Below are positions 21,379 to 34,651 of a stretch of 64,000 bases of DNA, one piece after another. Positions within the stretch are counted from its first letter, which is position 1, and each line of letters opens with the position of its first letter. Position numbers and translations under genes: made by a program. The notes beneath the pieces are model-generated. The model made no database searches, was not told the origin of the DNA, and saw only the letters and a program-made list of their open reading frames with translations. Source of the DNA: Candidatus Hartigia pinicola (lineage in GTDB: Bacteria; Pseudomonadota; Gammaproteobacteria; Enterobacterales; Enterobacteriaceae); the NCBI GenBank assembly GCA_020541205.1, contig CP048208.1:496001-560000 (forward strand), read 5' to 3'.

Positions 21379-24300
21379 TCTGAGTATCTAGTTTTTAGGT
21401 AGAGAAAGATGAAAAGGATATAAGGTTAAAAAAATCAATTAATATTTTTTCTATCAAATTCTTAACATTACACTTATTCTTTTGTAGTTAATGAAGGTTC
21501 GTTTTTAAAATATAAAATAATAATCTTGTTGAAGTATCAAATTCATATCAATTATTTTTGCATAAATAGATTTTTAATTTATTTTTTTAAAATAAATATA
21601 ATTAACATAATAGAATCAATCTTATTATGTGTTATATTATATTTCAACATCATTAATTTTTTAAAAATTAAATAAATAAAATCAATTATTATTATTTTAA
21701 AATAGTAGTGCATTTACAAAAATATTTAAACTTTTTTCTATTTTCATTATTGTTTTATAAATTTATATATTCATCATCATTTAATTATTTTTTCTAAATA
21801 ACATAGTGTAATAGATCATTTTAATTCAGGGTGTTAATAGATGTAATTATGAATTTTTTTACAAAAATACCCAGAGAGTTTTAGGTCTAGCATCTAGATG
21901 TATAATGATTAAAATATTAATTTACAATTATTGATTTTAATATGATTTAAGCTAAAAAATTGGTTTTAGTGGATGGGATTAATAAATGTTATCTTTATTT
22001 ATTATTAATGCTCAATATGAGCATCTAAAGATATATCAATAAAAAATAAGATAATTTTTTATTTAGATTGATATTAGTATATATATTATTTCTCAACAAT
22101 AAGATTTATTTAGTCTTTTTAATACTTAATATACATTATTCATAATTTATTAAGATATTTTATATTAATTAATAATATAGAATAAATAATATTTTAAGTG
22201 ATAATTAACTCCTTCACTCTTTTATTTTTTTAGATTAACATTTAGATTAAAATGAAAGTTTATTTTAAATCATAATATAAAAATTTATATTTATCTTAAT
22301 TTATTTATAATTATATTTTTCATTTTATTACTTTTGATGCATTTTTTATAATATTTAATAGATCTGTAAAATTTACATAAATTTTAATTTTTTAAAAAAT
22401 AAAATTTATTATTATAATATAATATTGAATTGTTATTATTTTATTTTAGTAAATTTAAGTATGATGTATTTATATATAACTATAAATTAAATATAACCGT
22501 TTATTATTAAATACAAGCAATATTTAGTTTCATATTTTATTTTTTAAAATACGTTTTTAAATTCAATTAAATTATCAAATATGAATCATTATTCATTATT
22601 ATTAATACCTTTTAGTTAATAGTTATATATTAATTATAAAATAAAATAAAATAAAATTTACCTTAATTATTATTTATATTTATAAAGTTGATTTATGTAA
22701 TATTATAAAATTAATTAATTAAGTAAATAATAGATTAAACACCTGTAACTTTTAGACAGGTTATCATTTTTAATTTCATGGTATCTAAATTAAAAAAATG
22801 ATTTCATACAACATATTTTTAGAACTTATTTATTTTTTACACGTAGTAATTTTATCTATTTTCACAATAATAAATTTCTATAAAAAAGATCAGTTGCGCA
22901 ATTTCTCATAAATTAAATACTTTTTTAATATCTACAAGCGTTAATGCCTAGAAAATTACTGTATATAAATATTTATGTATTAATTTATATCTACAAAAGG
23001 TTGTGTGATGTTGCATTTTCTCAAAAAGAATTTTGAAAGTAAAATGATTATATAACTATTTTAAATTTTGAAGAAATAAATTTTAATAATATAAATAATT
23101 TTTATATAATAGGAATTCAAAAAAATATGCTTAGTAATTTCCAGGTTGTGTCAGGAGTGCGCATAATAGAATGCGATTACTATTTTGATCATTGATGTAT
23201 TTAGCATTAAAAATAACTATGACGTAATAATAATATTATAATTTAGCTAAAATTTTTTCCTGAGTTAAATAATGCAGATTGATAAAGATGTAAAGTTTAT
23301 TTTATACAATTTCAGTAATAATAAATAATAACACTTAAGAAAAATCCGTATTACTTTTTTATTTTAGAAATGTATGATTAGATAGCGGTGACACATGTAA
23401 AAAATTTGAAAATAATATTTTTTATATATCAATTATTATTTTAATACAGTAAAGTCATTATGTATTTCATATTGTTCATATATGTTTAATAGGTAGATTT
23501 TCGATCATATATTTAGTGTATTGAAAATATATAACGTATGTGTAAGCACTTTGATAAGTATTAGAATACCTGTTGAAGTTTATTCAAATAAACTGAATCG
23601 TCTTATTTGTGTGTAGAAGAAATACTGAATATTTTCTAAATTAATAAACTGAATATTAGTATCATATTTTGATGATATGATACTAATTTAGTAACTACCG
23701 CCTTACTCTTCTATTGTCGATAGTGTCAGTATATTTAGACTTAATCTACATTTGTTAGCCGATTTGTGAAGCTATTGCAATTTACTTATTTTATTAATTC
23801 TATATTTCTATCAAGATTTTTTTGAGTTGAATATTTATTCTGTTGAAAATATTTCATTGGATCTATAATTATTCTTTCAAAAAAAGAAATTCGATGTCTA
23901 GAATAAAGTGTGATCACTAACTAAGGTTCATTCTTCGTATGTATTTATTATAGTTTAGTATTAATTCATTGGATAGTTTGATTAGGTGGTCTTGTAAAGC
24001 TAATAGATAAAAAGCATGATTGACTGTTTCTTATAAAATTATCCTTTTTGTTTATACTATAGTGTAGTAATGTAATAGTTTAAGATATATTTTATCATGT
24101 TTTTTTAAGTTATACCAGGTATGTATTTCAGTGAAGGTATCATTTATTTGATCAGTTTCAGTAAGATAAGAATGACAAGTAGCTCTGTTTCTGCTTGCAT
24201 GAAGTGGCGTGATAGTAATACTTATACTTCCTCAAGATTCAATCTAATAATACATTATTTATAATTTAATAAATATCATAATAATGGCATGAGACATATA

Positions 24301-24595
24301 GTAGTGATGAGCATGTGTATATAATATGCAGAAGTACACTGGACGTCTCTGACGATATCATTAATTTTTTACCTTCAGCTATACAATAATATAAAAATAG
24401 ATTATTCACTAAAATGATTGATATTGATTATTGATATGTGGCTATACTGTTATTTTGCATAACTGCCTAATACTAAAATTATCTTGAGTAGTTAAAGGCG
24501 TGATGACATAGTAAGGATTTTTTTAGGTATTAAGTTATATTACTAAAGATTAGAATGTCTCTTAGTATCAGAGTTAATATCGTGATTTCTGGATG

Positions 24596-24688
24596 GTGAT
24601 CGGTTTTTTTACGTTTGATAGTCTTGGAGGAAAACACTGCAGGAAACAAATTATTCTTGCACTGGCAAGAGCTAGTTGTCTGATTTAA
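24596..24688 (+). pseudogene. Possible fragment of an ABC-transporter ATPase (signature-like patch)
   Basis: A GC-enriched patch translates in one plus frame as VIGFFTFDSLGGKHCRKQII followed by LALARASCLI and a stop. The order D-S-L-GG-K...R-Q-ILALARA resembles the ABC signature region (LSGGQ-QR-I-ALARAL) with damage. No Walker A or Walker B could be found nearby, so only a relic of tens of codons would remain. Assignment is tentative and could be coincidence. Confidence 0.22.
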
Positions 24689-27600
24689 AAGCTACCTGCG
24701 CTTTGAAGTAAGAAAATTGCTTACTGTGTCTTATTTAAAATTTTACACTTTACTTTTAATTTTAAGAAAGTTTAGTGGTTTTTAATTCTTACACATTCAC
24801 GTTGTGTCATTTTGAATCAAAAAAATCTAGACATGATCTACCTTTTTTTGTAGGACTAGCTTTTATATGATAAAAGAATTATAATTACAAAATCATTTTT
24901 GTCATTTTGTTATCTAAGAAAATAATCTCATAATCTAAAGTTTTGATAAATAAATTTAGTTATCTAAAAATATTAAAACTTACACACTTGATTATAGTAA
25001 TGCTATAAATCACAAAATGTTAATGTGTAGTAAAGTTATATAATTTTATACAGATGTGCTGGAAACTTAGATTCTGACTCATTCATAATAGCGTGATTAT
25101 AATATGGTTATTGCTAAATTATCGTTTAGTTTACTAAAACTTATTACTTAGCTAAAATAAATTTTTCTTACGTCATATGACAAAATGATTGAAACTTTCT
25201 AGTTTTCTGTTGTTAAAGTATATAACATACTAGTATATTATATGAGTTTCAAAAGTACAAAACTTAAAATTTTCTATTTTGTAAGTCTCATTTCGACTGG
25301 TGAGAACATATAATTTTAAAACTACAATGTACCATAGTATAGTTTTATCCTAAAATTTTATGTTGTACAGATTCTTGTTATTTCTGTATTTAATGAATAC
25401 AGTTAGGCGTGATACTATGTTTAAAATAGTAGATATACTATCAGTGTTAAATATGCTTGAAATTCTAATAGATAGTTTTGTTAGTACTAAAAGTTTAGAA
25501 GATATTATATGTAGTTCAATATCAATACCTATATTTTCAATATAATTTTTTCAAATTTGATAAATATCCACGAGAAGGACTATAACTTGAAAAGTTATGT
25601 GAAACTGTTTTTGATACTTTTATTAAACTACGCAACATTCTCTCTTTGAGCATGAAGTTTTTGTTAATACCACTTAATCACTTCTTTATGAAATTAATAT
25701 ACAAATCAGTAAGATTTCTAAAATTCAGATTAAATAACTGATTTTCTCTGGAAAATATTCTATAGAGTAATATTTAGCATCTCCTACTTAATTATCAGTT
25801 AAAGTACGTCATAGATATTGTGAGAAACCTTTTTTTGATTTTTCCACATAATAAGTTTTTATTAAATGCTAATTATATCTAAGTTAGCAACAAATTAGGA
25901 AAATACTAATAAAATATGATAATTAGAATCTTAATTAGATTAACATTAACTGAGCTTCAAATAAAAATTATACCATGCTAAAAAACTTAGTAAGCTAGGT
26001 ACTATTTTAGTTTAATGATAAAAAAGTATTATTCTTAGATCAAGGTGTGCTGTGCAAAAACTAGATTGTCACCTATATTGTTTAGAAAGTCTTTTTACCT
26101 TTAATATTTGTTGATTACTCAATGCTAAAAATTTTTCGACTTTAAATGCGTATATTACATTTAATGTTATTTGTAAAATACACATACTTGCTGATATGTA
26201 AACAGTGTCATAAACTATCTTGATTATCCTATTCATGAATTTAAAATGCATTCATGATTTCAGATTTATTAATTTAGGTAGTATTGTATAGGTTAGAGCA
26301 ATAATATTAGTTGCTTAGAAAGCTTTGTTTAAATCTATGCATTAATAATATTAACTAATTTATTAAAGATATTTCACTCCTTTCTTATATTACGAAGGAA
26401 GGATGTAAGATTTTATGACATATCTGAGTGAGTAGTGCATTAAGTAAAGATTTTTATAACAATAGTTATTATCATGTTATATATCAGGAACATTGTTAAT
26501 TTAAATCTTGTCATAGTGAGTTAATAGTATTTAGTTAGATAGATTGTTTAGAGTGTATCATGATTGTAATCACTAAAATACTCTAATTTTTTATTATATT
26601 GCTTTACTTTTAATATTTATATTTATATATGCTAAATGTTTTCTATCTCTAATAGAGGTAGTTTTTTTGAGAAATTATTTAAGAAAATAATGGACTTAAC
26701 CTAAAATACTTGTACTAATTTAGCTATTTATATTACAGAAACAAAGAAGAAACAAAATTCTTGATATTTTTTAATTACTTTCATTTGCATGGTTATACGA
26801 TTAGGCCGTTTTAGTTACTAATTTTAAACTATTAACCTTACTAATATATACTGTAATTTTTCTGTATAATAGAAAATGTTTAGTGACGATACTAAATGAC
26901 TCATTTAAAAATACAGACGGTGAAGTTCTAAAATGTTCCGAATTTTAAGTTAAGAGCCATATTGATAATATTTACATACAAAACATTGGAGTTATCTAGA
27001 GTATTAATTTTAGTATTAATAAGTAGTTAATCATCGTATATCAATCCTCGTGATTGTACAATGTTATTTATTATGATAAAGAAATATTTTCTAGTATTCA
27101 TAGATTTTTCCTTAAAACTTGTAGTTATTTTATATGATAATCGTATTGTAAGGAGTTATTACTTTGTTGTACTGATAATGGTAGAAAAATAAACTGTTTA
27201 TTGTAAGAACTTTTGTTAGCTTTAAACATGTATATAGATAAAAAGTTTTACTTTATGTGCTGGGTTGAAATTGTTAGTAAGTGACTGTATGTTTGATCTA
27301 ATGGAACATAGGTTTTTCTGTAGTACTACATTAGATTTCTCTCCTATATAAGTGAAATAGTATAACTTTTTCATTAAGGACATGATTTGAGACTAGGTTT
27401 CTTTATTATTCATTGGCTTATTTTCTTTTTACGCGGCGCAGAATTTTTTAAAAGTAGAAAATGACAGCATCGTTTGAAAACTATTGTCTATAATAGTAAA
27501 CTTATTTTAACTTAAATAGTATTTTACTTTCCTGTTTGAGAAAAAGATTGTAGGGAATGATAAATGAAAAGCTATTCAGTTATATTTTAATTTAATATTT

Positions 27601-30244
27601 ATTACAAAATATTTGATTGAATATTATTTTGAACTGAACAATGGTCGATACTATGATTTTATTTTATTGTTTTACAAGACTTTTATAGGGCTTGTTCTTT
27701 ATTGTCGCATATTTTAAAAGGATTATTTATAATTTTCAAGACTACTCGTTGAATTTACACTGAATCTGTTTATTTATTTTATTAGAGCAAAATTCATGTT
27801 TTATAGATATATTTCTCGATTGTAAAGAAGCTGATATTAAAACTGAAAACTGTTGCATGTGTTATACGTTTAGTCTTAAGTAGTGTGTATTAAATAATTT
27901 TATCTAGAAGTCCTAGATTATAAAATAATAAATAATTCGAAACGGTCTAGTGATTTTTCTATGTTAATATGATTTAAATTTTTTACTAAGATATTACTTA
28001 TTTCTTTCGAATAAGAAATTAATTAAAAATATAATATATTTTCAATTAATTTCTTGTAAATATTGCGTATTTATACGGTAATATTGATGAGTATCTTTAT
28101 GTGTTTAAAAAATATTAAAGGGTAACTGTAGTGTATAATAATTTTCTTGAGTTAAGTAGATGTTCTTAATCCTTACAATATAGCTTGTCTAGCTAGACAA
28201 CGATCTTTGTCACTTTATTAAAAATCAAGAAACGAGAATTCTTCTTAAATAGTTAATTCGAAATTACTTATTTTATTTACTCAGGATGCAAAATAGTTGT
28301 AATACCGTTCAAATTTACCAACTGATTATTAATGAAGTACTTTCTTGATATCAATTGAGGTACAAGTGCTAATGCAATATAGCTCTTTATAATGTTTAAA
28401 TATACTAAAATATTTTTTCAACTATAATAGTCATGTAAGATCAAAATCTTTATTTTATTAGAATTTTTCTTGGTTAATAAATATTTGTATACTAGTAAGT
28501 ATGAAATGTTTAAAGAAATAATCAACTACTGAAAAGTAGTTATATAGAATAATTTTGCTTAATTTTATCTGTGATCTACTAACGTGTTGCATTTATAATA
28601 AAGTTTTATATTTCTGAAAAGAAACAGTATCTTTTATTTTTATTTTAGTTTGAATATACTCCTAGCACTTTATATTGTTTCTAATTATAGTGGATTGTTA
28701 TTATTGAGATAGATATTCATGATGACAACAAGTTGTATGAAGCTGGCTGTATAGATTTTTCTTGATGGTATAACGTATATGTTATCGGATCAAAAGTAAT
28801 GTACGGATTATTTTGTGTATGCTCTTGTATAAGATTCTAATTAATTTTTTATAAATAATGATTTTCATCATAATATTAGTATAATTTTGCTTTATTATTA
28901 TGCTGATTTTTTTAGTTTATATAACGCTTGTAAATTGCTGGTTTAATGAATAATTTCAATTTCAATTATTGAAATAAGATTGTAAGTTAATTTATACAGT
29001 AGACATCTGCTAGAAAGATACTTGTATTTATTATCTCTATTGTGTTATGACAAACTAAGTACTTTAAAATATACCATTATAAATTATAATATTTTCGCTT
29101 TAGGTATTAATCAATTCGTACAGAGCATTAACGAATATTACTGTATTGAAGATTTACTATATACTGAATTAAAAATGCAGCCCCTCATCAAACATAATAT
29201 TTTTGATATATGTTTAGTTTTAAAGCTGATTTATTATTGTTTCTGCGTAATATGAAGATTATTGGTAGTAAATTATTAAGTTAAAGATGAGTATTGTAAT
29301 GCTTGTTATTTTTATTTGAGATGTAATAATATTTTTAGTTAATCCAATGTAAGAACAATAGCATAATCTTTTGTAGATCATATTGAAAAGTATCTAGTTA
29401 GTTATGTTTTATTATTTCAACGATTTTGATTAGTATATAATATATATCATACGAAAATATTCTATCCGTATAATCTTTATGTTTGAAGATATTCTTCCGG
29501 TATATTAGTGATTTTTGTTTAGTTTGCACATCATAAAGTGATATTTTATTCTATAACATTTTTGTAATTGACTCTAGCTGTATTAATTAATCTTAAGTAT
29601 CTACTATAATATTTGATGATGTTAAAATACATTGTACTATATTAATTTTTATATAATTTTACGTATCTTAATTAATACTTTGATTCTTAATAATAATTAA
29701 AGTAGTATGAGTTTGCTATTCTTTATTAATATTGATCTCACTAACTGTATTTTTTAAAAGATTACTGAAGAAGAGTGAGTTATATTAAAATTTTTTTTTG
29801 GAGAACCTGAAGTAGTGTATAGAACATATTATACTAATGCACTTAATTAGGATATATACGTTTTTAGTGTCTGTGTGAGAACAGAGTTTTATTTATTAAA
29901 AGATTTTTCGATTGATGTTATTTTTGTACGTTTCTGTTATTTTAATAGGATACTTAACAAGTTATTTTCCTTAAAAGGCTCTGAATAAGAATTTAAATTA
30001 GTATAATATGCTAGATTGCTACTTATAAATCATTAAATGATGCATAAATATTATTACATGCTGAAAGTTAATATGTATCCTTCCAGGATTGTGTTTCCAT
30101 ATAAAAAATTATTAATAATTTTAAAATTATCGTTTATTTTAGGCTAGGTTTTATTTATCGTAGTATTTTAAAAATATGTATTCATTTTTTAAGTTATAGA
30201 AAATTCAGTTTATTTATCTAAAAGTATGAAAATATAATTAAAGC

Positions 30245-30266
30245 AGGAAGAGCAGTTGCCCTTCCT
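30245..30266 (-). terminator. Hairpin downstream of the nucleoside transporter gene
   Basis: On the minus strand, 15 bases after the stop codon, AGGAAGGGC and GCTCTTCCT form a 9-pair stem (one G-U pair) around the loop AACT, followed by GCTTTAATTATATTTT. It is a G+C-rich stem in very AT-rich DNA, with a moderate T-rich tail, so an intrinsic terminator is plausible though not canonical. Confidence 0.55.
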
Positions 30267-30280
30267 TAAAAATAAGAAAA

Positions 30281-31567
30281 TTATATTATTGCAAGGGTTA
30301 AGAAAAAACCCGCAATTGTTGCACTCATTAAATTAGAGAGAGTACCTGCGAGCACTGACTTCATACCAAGTCTAGCTACATCGCTGCGACGGTTTGGTGC
30401 AATACTACCTATACCACCTACTAGAATTGCTACGGAAGCTAAGTTAGCAAAACCGCATAGTGCAAATGAAATAATTGCTTTAGAATAATCTGAAAGCACT
30501 TGTTTGCCTGCTGCAAGCACGTCTGCATCAGGCTTCATGTACTCACCAAAATTCATAAAGGCTACAAATTCATTAATAATTAATTTTTGTCCAATAAAAG
30601 AACCTGCAATATTTGCTTCGTTCCATGATACACCAATTAAGTAAGCAATAGGAGAAAACACCCATCCAAGAATTAGCTCAAGAGAGAGATCTGGATAATC
30701 AAACCAATTACCAATGCCATTTAAAACACCATTCACTAATGCTATTAAAGCAACAAAAGCTAATAACATTGTACCTACGTTCAATGCTAATCGCATACCA
30801 GACTCTGCACCTAATGCTGCGGCATCAATAATATTTATTGGAAGCTCTTCTTTTAAAACTAGTTCAGTTGCATTGATATTATCACGTACGTTTTCTGTTT
30901 CAGGAATTAACAATTTAGCAAACAATAAACCACCTGGAGCTGACATAAATGATGCTGCGATTAAATATTCCATTGGTACGCCCATCTGAGCATAGCCTGC
31001 AAGCACAGAACCAGCTACAGATGCTAAACCACCAGACATAACTGCAAATAATTCAGAAGTAGTCATTGTAGAAATATAATTACGTACAACAAGCGGAGCT
31101 TCTGTTTGTCCAACAAAAATATTTGCGGTTGCACATAAAGATTCTGTTCTTGATGTACGGAGGACTTTGTGTAGAGCTCCACCAAGAAATTTAATGATTA
31201 GTTGCATAATACCTAAATAATACAGTACTGCGATTAAAGAAGAAAAGAAAACAATATTTGGCAAAACACGTAAGGCAAAAATAAAACCACCGCCGCCAAA
31301 TAATTCTAACATTTTATCAGAAACAAGACCGCCAAAGATAAAACTGATCCCATCATGACCATAACTAATAACTTTAGAAACACTATCAGAGACTGCTTGT
31401 AGTATATTACGACCTGCTGGTATATATAAGACTACAGCACCAAGTGCGAGCTGCATAAAAAAAGCTCCGCCAACGGTACGGAGTTTAATTGCACGGCGAT
31501 TGCTGGAACATTGCACGGCAATACCAATTAGCACCGCCATTCCGACCAGACTCATAATGAGTTGCAT
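30281..31567 (-). CDS. Concentrative nucleoside transporter, NupC/NupX (CNT) family
   Basis: CNT proteins import nucleosides across the inner membrane by cation symport. I place the start at the ATG 31565-31567, 7 bases after an AGGAA site (31575-31579), giving 428 residues; the open frame extends 64 codons further upstream but that part covers the promoter and CRP box and is not family-like. Family marks include FGGLVSDKMLELF, the substrate-site GQTEAP, and the CNT signature GQKLIINEFVAF, followed by a C-terminal NLMSATIAGFF. Overall it is closer to the E. coli NupX (YeiJ) type than to NupC itself, with about ten membrane helices. It stands alone, with its own regulated promoter and a downstream hairpin. 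The exact substrate range cannot be told from sequence. Confidence 0.92.
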   Translation of the reverse strand: MQLIMSLVGMAVLIGIAVQCSSNRRAIKLRTVGGAFFMQLALGAVVLYIPAGRNILQAVSDSVSKVISYGHDGISFIFGGLVSDKMLELFGGGGFIFALRVLPNIVFFSSLIAVLYYLGIMQLIIKFLGGALHKVLRTSRTESLCATANIFVGQTEAPLVVRNYISTMTTSELFAVMSGGLASVAGSVLAGYAQMGVPMEYLIAASFMSAPGGLLFAKLLIPETENVRDNINATELVLKEELPINIIDAAALGAESGMRLALNVGTMLLAFVALIALVNGVLNGIGNWFDYPDLSLELILGWVFSPIAYLIGVSWNEANIAGSFIGQKLIINEFVAFMNFGEYMKPDADVLAAGKQVLSDYSKAIISFALCGFANLASVAILVGGIGSIAPNRRSDVARLGMKSVLAGTLSNLMSATIAGFFLTLAII

Positions 31568-31642
31568 GGAAGAATTCCTGTTAACTGAGTGTAATAGATA
31601 TAAAAGGAAGCTTATGCGTTCCCTTTGATTTTTTTTGAGGTA

Positions 31643-31698
31643 ATTATAGCGAGTTCCATGCAATAATAAGCAATCTGCATCACAAATATATAGTATAA
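31643..31698 (-). promoter_or_regulatory. Candidate promoters of the nucleoside transporter gene
   Basis: Two minus-strand -10 candidates lie upstream of the gene. TATACT at 31693-31698 would start RNA near 31686, putting the CRP box centre about 42 bases upstream (class II spacing, overlapping -35). TATAAT at 31643-31648 would start RNA near 31636, with the CRP centre about 92 bases upstream, which is on the helical phase known for class I activation. Sequence alone does not decide between them. Confidence 0.5.
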
Positions 31699-31720
31699 AA
31701 AGTAACAAAAAATCATGTAT

Positions 31721-31736
31721 TGTGATATAAATCACA
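31721..31736 (-). promoter_or_regulatory. CRP (cAMP receptor protein) binding site
   Basis: The sequence TGTGATATAAATCACA carries both perfect half-sites TGTGA and TCACA with the required 6-base spacer. At the local composition a perfect match is expected about 0.03 times in the window, and it lies upstream of a nucleoside transporter, a gene class activated by cAMP-CRP in E. coli. The box sits inside the non-coding upstream extension of the open frame, which supports the downstream start chosen for the gene. Confidence 0.8.
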
Positions 31737-34651
31737 GTATATCTTATATGCACTTTCAAAAACGTTTATGTATCTTATTTATCAATAAATCTCTAGTATA
31801 GTTAAGTGAAGTTAATAATACTTTTGGATACTGAAACGTTCATAGATTAATTTATTTATTTTGAAGCTAATGAAATAACAATATAGTACTTTATAAAATT
31901 ACTATTTAATTTTGTTATGTTTGTAGTAATAATTGTGTATGACTAAAAATCTATTATTAATATTCAGGATAATTAGTTGTTTTTTGAACAAACTGAAACT
32001 TATATATTTGTCGTATCCGTTTCAAATATAAAGGAAAGAAAGAAATCACTGCAAGATTGTTAGGGATATTTAATTATACGCTGACACGTGATGACAAAAA
32101 AAGTTGTAAAAAGGTGTGAAGTTTTATAAATGCTTACGTTTGTAAAAATTCACAGAAAATATGTAAAAAATACTATAAGTATAAAGAGTGATAAGATAAT
32201 AATCTAGAAAGTTAATCATAGTCTTAAGCAGTGGATTTTGTATATAAAATGTTAATATTAATTGTCTATATTATTGTAATGTTGTTACAATCTGTATTGT
32301 GTAAAATAATCAGATAGTTTTTTTTGGTGATATTTTTATAAAGTATCTCGATCAAATAGATAAAACATATAATTAAAGAATTGATAAATACGACTTAAGG
32401 TTTAATATATTTGAAAATTATTAGTACTGAACGTAAAAATTATGGTATCTAATATTCCATGATTTTCGATGGATGAAATGTGAGTTGTATCAATTGAATA
32501 AAAGAAAAAAATTAAAATACGTATCGATACATATATGGATATCGATATAACCAGTAACGCTGAATGAATGTATTTAATAATTATACTTAGTGAAAAATAT
32601 AGAGTGTTTTTACTCAAATCTATTAGAATATTTAATAAAAATTAGTATGCTGTATATAAATTGTGAGCGTAATTAACAAGATTAATTAATGGTGATTTTT
32701 TAAAAATAATATATAAATAAATAATTTATATGTTATTTTATAAATCAATTATTCATGTTACATGAATATAGTTATGTGTTAACTGTACTTTGAAAGTATG
32801 ATGATTAGTTGACATATGGTGCAGTTGTTATATTAATGAATCTTCTGAAGTATCGTATAGGTTGTTTAAAAATTTATAGGTTGCATACTTAAAGGTTGTT
32901 TGAATATACTAATTATATTGGTTAGTTGTTACCTTATTAACTTACATTAAGAGACATTTAAAATTAATTTTTTGTATTACTACAAAGTGGTTTCAATAAA
33001 ACTATCAATTACTTATTTCATTACTAGTTAAATTGATCTTTACTATTAGTAATAATTTTTCAATATTGACCATGATCGAATTGAAAGAAATATACATTTT
33101 TAAAGCTAAATTTACAAAAAAAATAAATCTCTTCCTATTTGTTAAAAAAATATTGTCAGTACTAATTTTATAGCTTAGTAAAAATATATCATATTAATAA
33201 TATCAACACATTATTTCCTATGTAGTAAATGACTAAAGTGTACATTATATCTGCGCTATATTATATAAAATGTTTAATACTGAAGATTTTAATATAAATG
33301 CGGGAATTAAAGAAAATTTTTATAAAATTTTTTAAGAGACTTACATTAATTATTCAGGTATCTTGTATTGATAATGTTCGTATAGTTTATTTAATGACTT
33401 TTATGTATCATACTACGATAACACATCTATCAAATTATATATTAATATTATCTATTGTTTGGGTATTTAATTTATTAAATTATAATAAATATATTTTATA
33501 ATAATTTAGATTGTTAGTTCTAGATACTGTTTTTAAAAAATTAACTTCTAATTGATTGAGTCGTACATTCAGTATAACTGAATGTAAATTATTTGAATAA
33601 GTTTTCTATATTTTTAAAAAAATTTTATAACAGTATACAGGCTAATGATTTAGTAATTGAATAAATTTATAACTATTCTGGTGTTTATTGTTATAAAAAT
33701 ATTTTCTACTCAAATATGTGTTTGAACAATTATAGTATGTTTATAATAATTTATTATCTATATATATGATATAGATACTTTTGTATAATTTTATGTCAAA
33801 ATATTTTATTTAAGTTTTAGATAATTTTATTAGTGATAGAATTAGGTCTTATTTATAAGTCAATTAATCTAATGATATATTAGAAATAATGCGTTTTAAT
33901 ATCACAAGAGCTATAATGCGATTACTCTAACTGTAACTGAGAAGTAATTTTACAACTTATTTATAGGAATATTTTCGTTTTTTCATATTTATTATTTTTT
34001 TGATTTTTATAACAAAATCTATTGCAAAATTAACAGAAATGTAACATTTTTAGTATATTTAAATTAATGATGAAATTTCAATAATAGTATACTGTATTTT
34101 TATCTTTTGAGTAATAATAAACTTAGGTTAAAGTAAAAAACTTAAAGACTCTTATACTGAAATACTTAGTTACATTTAACTTATAAGTAAAGTTATTATT
34201 TGTAAAAATAAGATATATAACATAAGATTAAAAATATATTAAAATTAAAAATTAACAATAACTTGAAGTATCATAATATTGATTACTAAAGGCTACTATA
34301 TTTTGTGTAAAATTTTATTAATATCTTAGTTGTCATCTATCTCATAAAATTACAACGCCTAGGGTTAAAATATATTTCATTACAAGTAATACTAACTATT
34401 AAGTTTCTAAATTACAGGTATATTGTGATTAATTTTTTAATTAATCTTCATTTTGTCTGAATGTGTTATTGTGATTAATATATTAGCGTGATAAACATTG
34501 ATAGAATGATGAATATATTTAGTACATCTAGATGGTTTAGTAATAAGATATTCAGATAGTAGATATAAAAAGATATTCTTTCTTTCATTGGTCATATAAA
34601 CAATTACGATATCAATCAGTAATAAATTGTTAACTCATTAAAAATCAAAGA
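31737..34651. other. Eroded region between the nucleoside transporter gene and lolE
   Basis: About 2.9 kb, AT-rich, no recognisable gene. In E. coli nagK and cobB follow lolE; neither can be recognised here. Open stretches at 32402-32617 (-, 71 codons) and 33298-33501 (+, 67 codons) are hydrophobic, low-complexity and without family resemblance. A weakly more GC-rich patch occurs at 32040-32110. No convincing terminator follows lolE. Confidence 0.6.

Larger units (their letters stand above)
21329..30244. other. 8.9-kb eroded region between yciC and the nucleoside transporter gene
   Basis: No intact gene, tRNA or mobile element is recognisable, apart from the candidate yciC leader at the left edge. 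The first part, about 21440-22760, is extreme in composition, with many 60-base lines holding only a few G or C. From about 23.1 kb onward the sequence is mixed, with patches of 35-40% GC (for example 23140-23180, 24180-24240, 24596-24720, 26040-26100) that probably mark younger gene relics. Open stretches of about 60-77 codons at 25360-25545 (+), 26069-26251 (-) and 29022-29255 (+) show no family resemblance and I do not call them genes. Confidence 0.65.

Noticed and set aside
23655-23687. 12-pair stem with 9-base loop, possible terminator
   Set aside because: No gene ends nearby, no T run on either strand, and a stem of this size is expected a few times by chance.
28185-28200. Palindrome TTGTCTAGCTAGACAA, possible operator
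   Set aside because: At this base composition roughly eight perfect 16-base palindromes are expected by chance in 64 kb, and no gene lies nearby.
30714-30989. 91-codon plus-strand frame inside the nucleoside transporter gene
   Set aside because: Antisense shadow of a gene with clear CNT signatures.
31568-31759. 64-codon N-terminal extension of the nucleoside transporter
   Set aside because: It overlaps the CRP box, both -10 candidates and the ribosome-binding site, and the family alignment begins at the downstream ATG.
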